DNA of 5,224 nucleotides, from assembly GCA_038329675.1 (NCBI GenBank), contig JBBQNE010000177.1:1-5224 (forward strand), written 5' to 3'. Source of the stretch: JANXVY01 sp038329675 (lineage in GTDB: Bacteria > Pseudomonadota > Alphaproteobacteria > Rhizobiales > Hyphomicrobiaceae). The notes below the pieces were generated by a model. The model was given only the letters and a program-made list of their open reading frames with translations, searched no databases and was not told the origin of the DNA. Position numbers and translations under genes: made by a program. Positions 4,757 through 5,224 of this stretch are shown piece by piece (positions within the stretch are counted from its first letter, which is position 1; each line of letters starts with the position of its first letter).

Positions 4757-5224
4757 TTCGTGGCGCCTTCTGCAGCGATGCGGTTACGGACAATGTAGCT
4801 CACGCCGCGCAGCCAAGCCTCTTCGGTGTTGCCCTGAATGCCAGCGCTATAGGCACCGCGAAGTTTGCCAGTTTCGCTCTCAACGATCTGGACATGAATG
4901 GCGAGCAGCGTGTCGGAAAACTTCTGCACAACACCGACGGCTGCCAACTTCGCACCAATTTTTTTGGCGAGATCGGTCTCGCATCCATTGCAGCGGTGAA
5001 GAGGAGCGGCCTGCTTGATTTCGGCAGCAAACGGCTCAACTGGAACCGTCTCGAACGCTGGTAGTCCAGAAAGACGTGTTGTCAGTTCCGCCGTCAACAG
5101 ATCGAGCCGCTTGGTTTCCTCTGGTCGAACTTTTGGAAACAGTTCGCCCTCTTGCGCTGAATCAAGCAGTTCGAAGGGGAATACCGCGATCGTCTCTCCT
5201 CCGGCTGCGTGGACGGTCGACGGG
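4753..5224 (-). CDS. DUF3280/DUF2380-like exported protein, 5' end cut by the window edge
   Basis: 156 residues are visible. The frame is open through the right edge, so the true start lies outside; the TTG at 5097 sits inside a continuous conserved stretch and is not the start. The visible N-terminus ends a probable signal peptide (V-H-A-A) and continues T-I-A-V-F-P-F-E-L-L-D-S, a strand typical of this family. Further on are a cysteine pair in H-R-C-N-G-C-E, L-A-K-K-I-G-A-K-L, V-V-Q-K-F-S-D-T-L-L and Q-G-N-T-E-E-A-W-L-R-G near the C-terminus, matching the R-G-N-T-D-E-S-W pattern I recall for these proteins. The family has no established biochemical role. Relatives are often next to PQQ alcohol dehydrogenase genes in methylotrophs (recalled, not checked). 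A 4-bp ATGA overlap with the substrate-binding protein gene suggests that it works with the transporter in the periplasm. I am unsure between the DUF3280 and DUF2380 labels. Confidence 0.75.
   Translation of the reverse strand, partial: PSTVHAAGGETIAVFPFELLDSAQEGELFPKVRPEETKRLDLLTAELTTRLSGLPAFETVPVEPFAAEIKQAAPLHRCNGCETDLAKKIGAKLAAVGVVQKFSDTLLAIHVQIVESETGKLRGAYSAGIQGNTEEAWLRGVSYIVRNRIAAEGATK
4766..4771 (-). promoter_or_regulatory. Ribosome binding site of the substrate-binding protein gene
   Basis: AGAAGG on the minus strand lies 9 nt before the ATG at 4756, within the end of the upstream gene. It supports the ATGA-overlap start that retains the Tat signal. Confidence 0.55.

Overview
The window holds a compact, single-strand (minus) gene cluster of about 5 kb that looks like C1-metabolism DNA from a methylotrophic alphaproteobacterium. 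Two things point there: homologues of methanofuran-biosynthesis enzymes (an MfnB-type furan synthase and an MfnE-like amino-acid-kinase-family protein) beside a FolB-type dihydroneopterin aldolase, and a DUF3280/DUF2380-type periplasmic protein of a kind often seen near PQQ alcohol dehydrogenase loci. High GC and GC-rich third positions fit Hyphomicrobiales, but the genus cannot be fixed from this sequence.

Reading in the direction of transcription (high to low coordinates): (1) the 3' part of a DUF3280/DUF2380-like exported protein, cut by the right window edge; (2) a Tat-exported, NitT/TauT (NMT1/SsuA)-type ABC substrate-binding protein; (3) its inner-membrane permease; (4) its ATPase; (5) MfnB, (5-formylfuran-3-yl)methyl phosphate synthase; (6) a FolB-type dihydroneopterin aldolase, probably serving tetrahydromethanopterin (H4MPT) synthesis; (7) an amino-acid-kinase-family protein, probably an MfnE-like phosphate kinase. 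The genes are packed with ATGA, GTGA or longer overlaps (4, 17, 4, 4 bp) or a 16-bp gap, so 1-6 look like one translationally coupled operon whose promoter lies beyond the right edge. No promoter or terminator could be supported inside the window.

Functionally, genes 5-7 fit synthesis of the cofactors (methanofuran analogue and H4MPT) used in the formaldehyde-oxidation pathway shared by methylotrophic bacteria and methanogenic archaea. The ABC importer has no identifiable substrate, but its coupling to mfnB suggests a link to C1 or cofactor metabolism.

The unusual part is the folB-kinase junction. An ATG overlaps the folB stop (TGATG) in the kinase frame but meets an in-frame TGA at codon 4. 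The frame then stays open for 27 codons into the annotated kinase start. The kinase itself begins with about nine degenerate pentapeptide repeats (consensus x-R-P-D-L/P) encoded by 15-nt DNA repeats, a non-canonical extension ahead of the kinase core. The first 82 bases contain only G and C and are most likely a contig-end or sequencing artefact.
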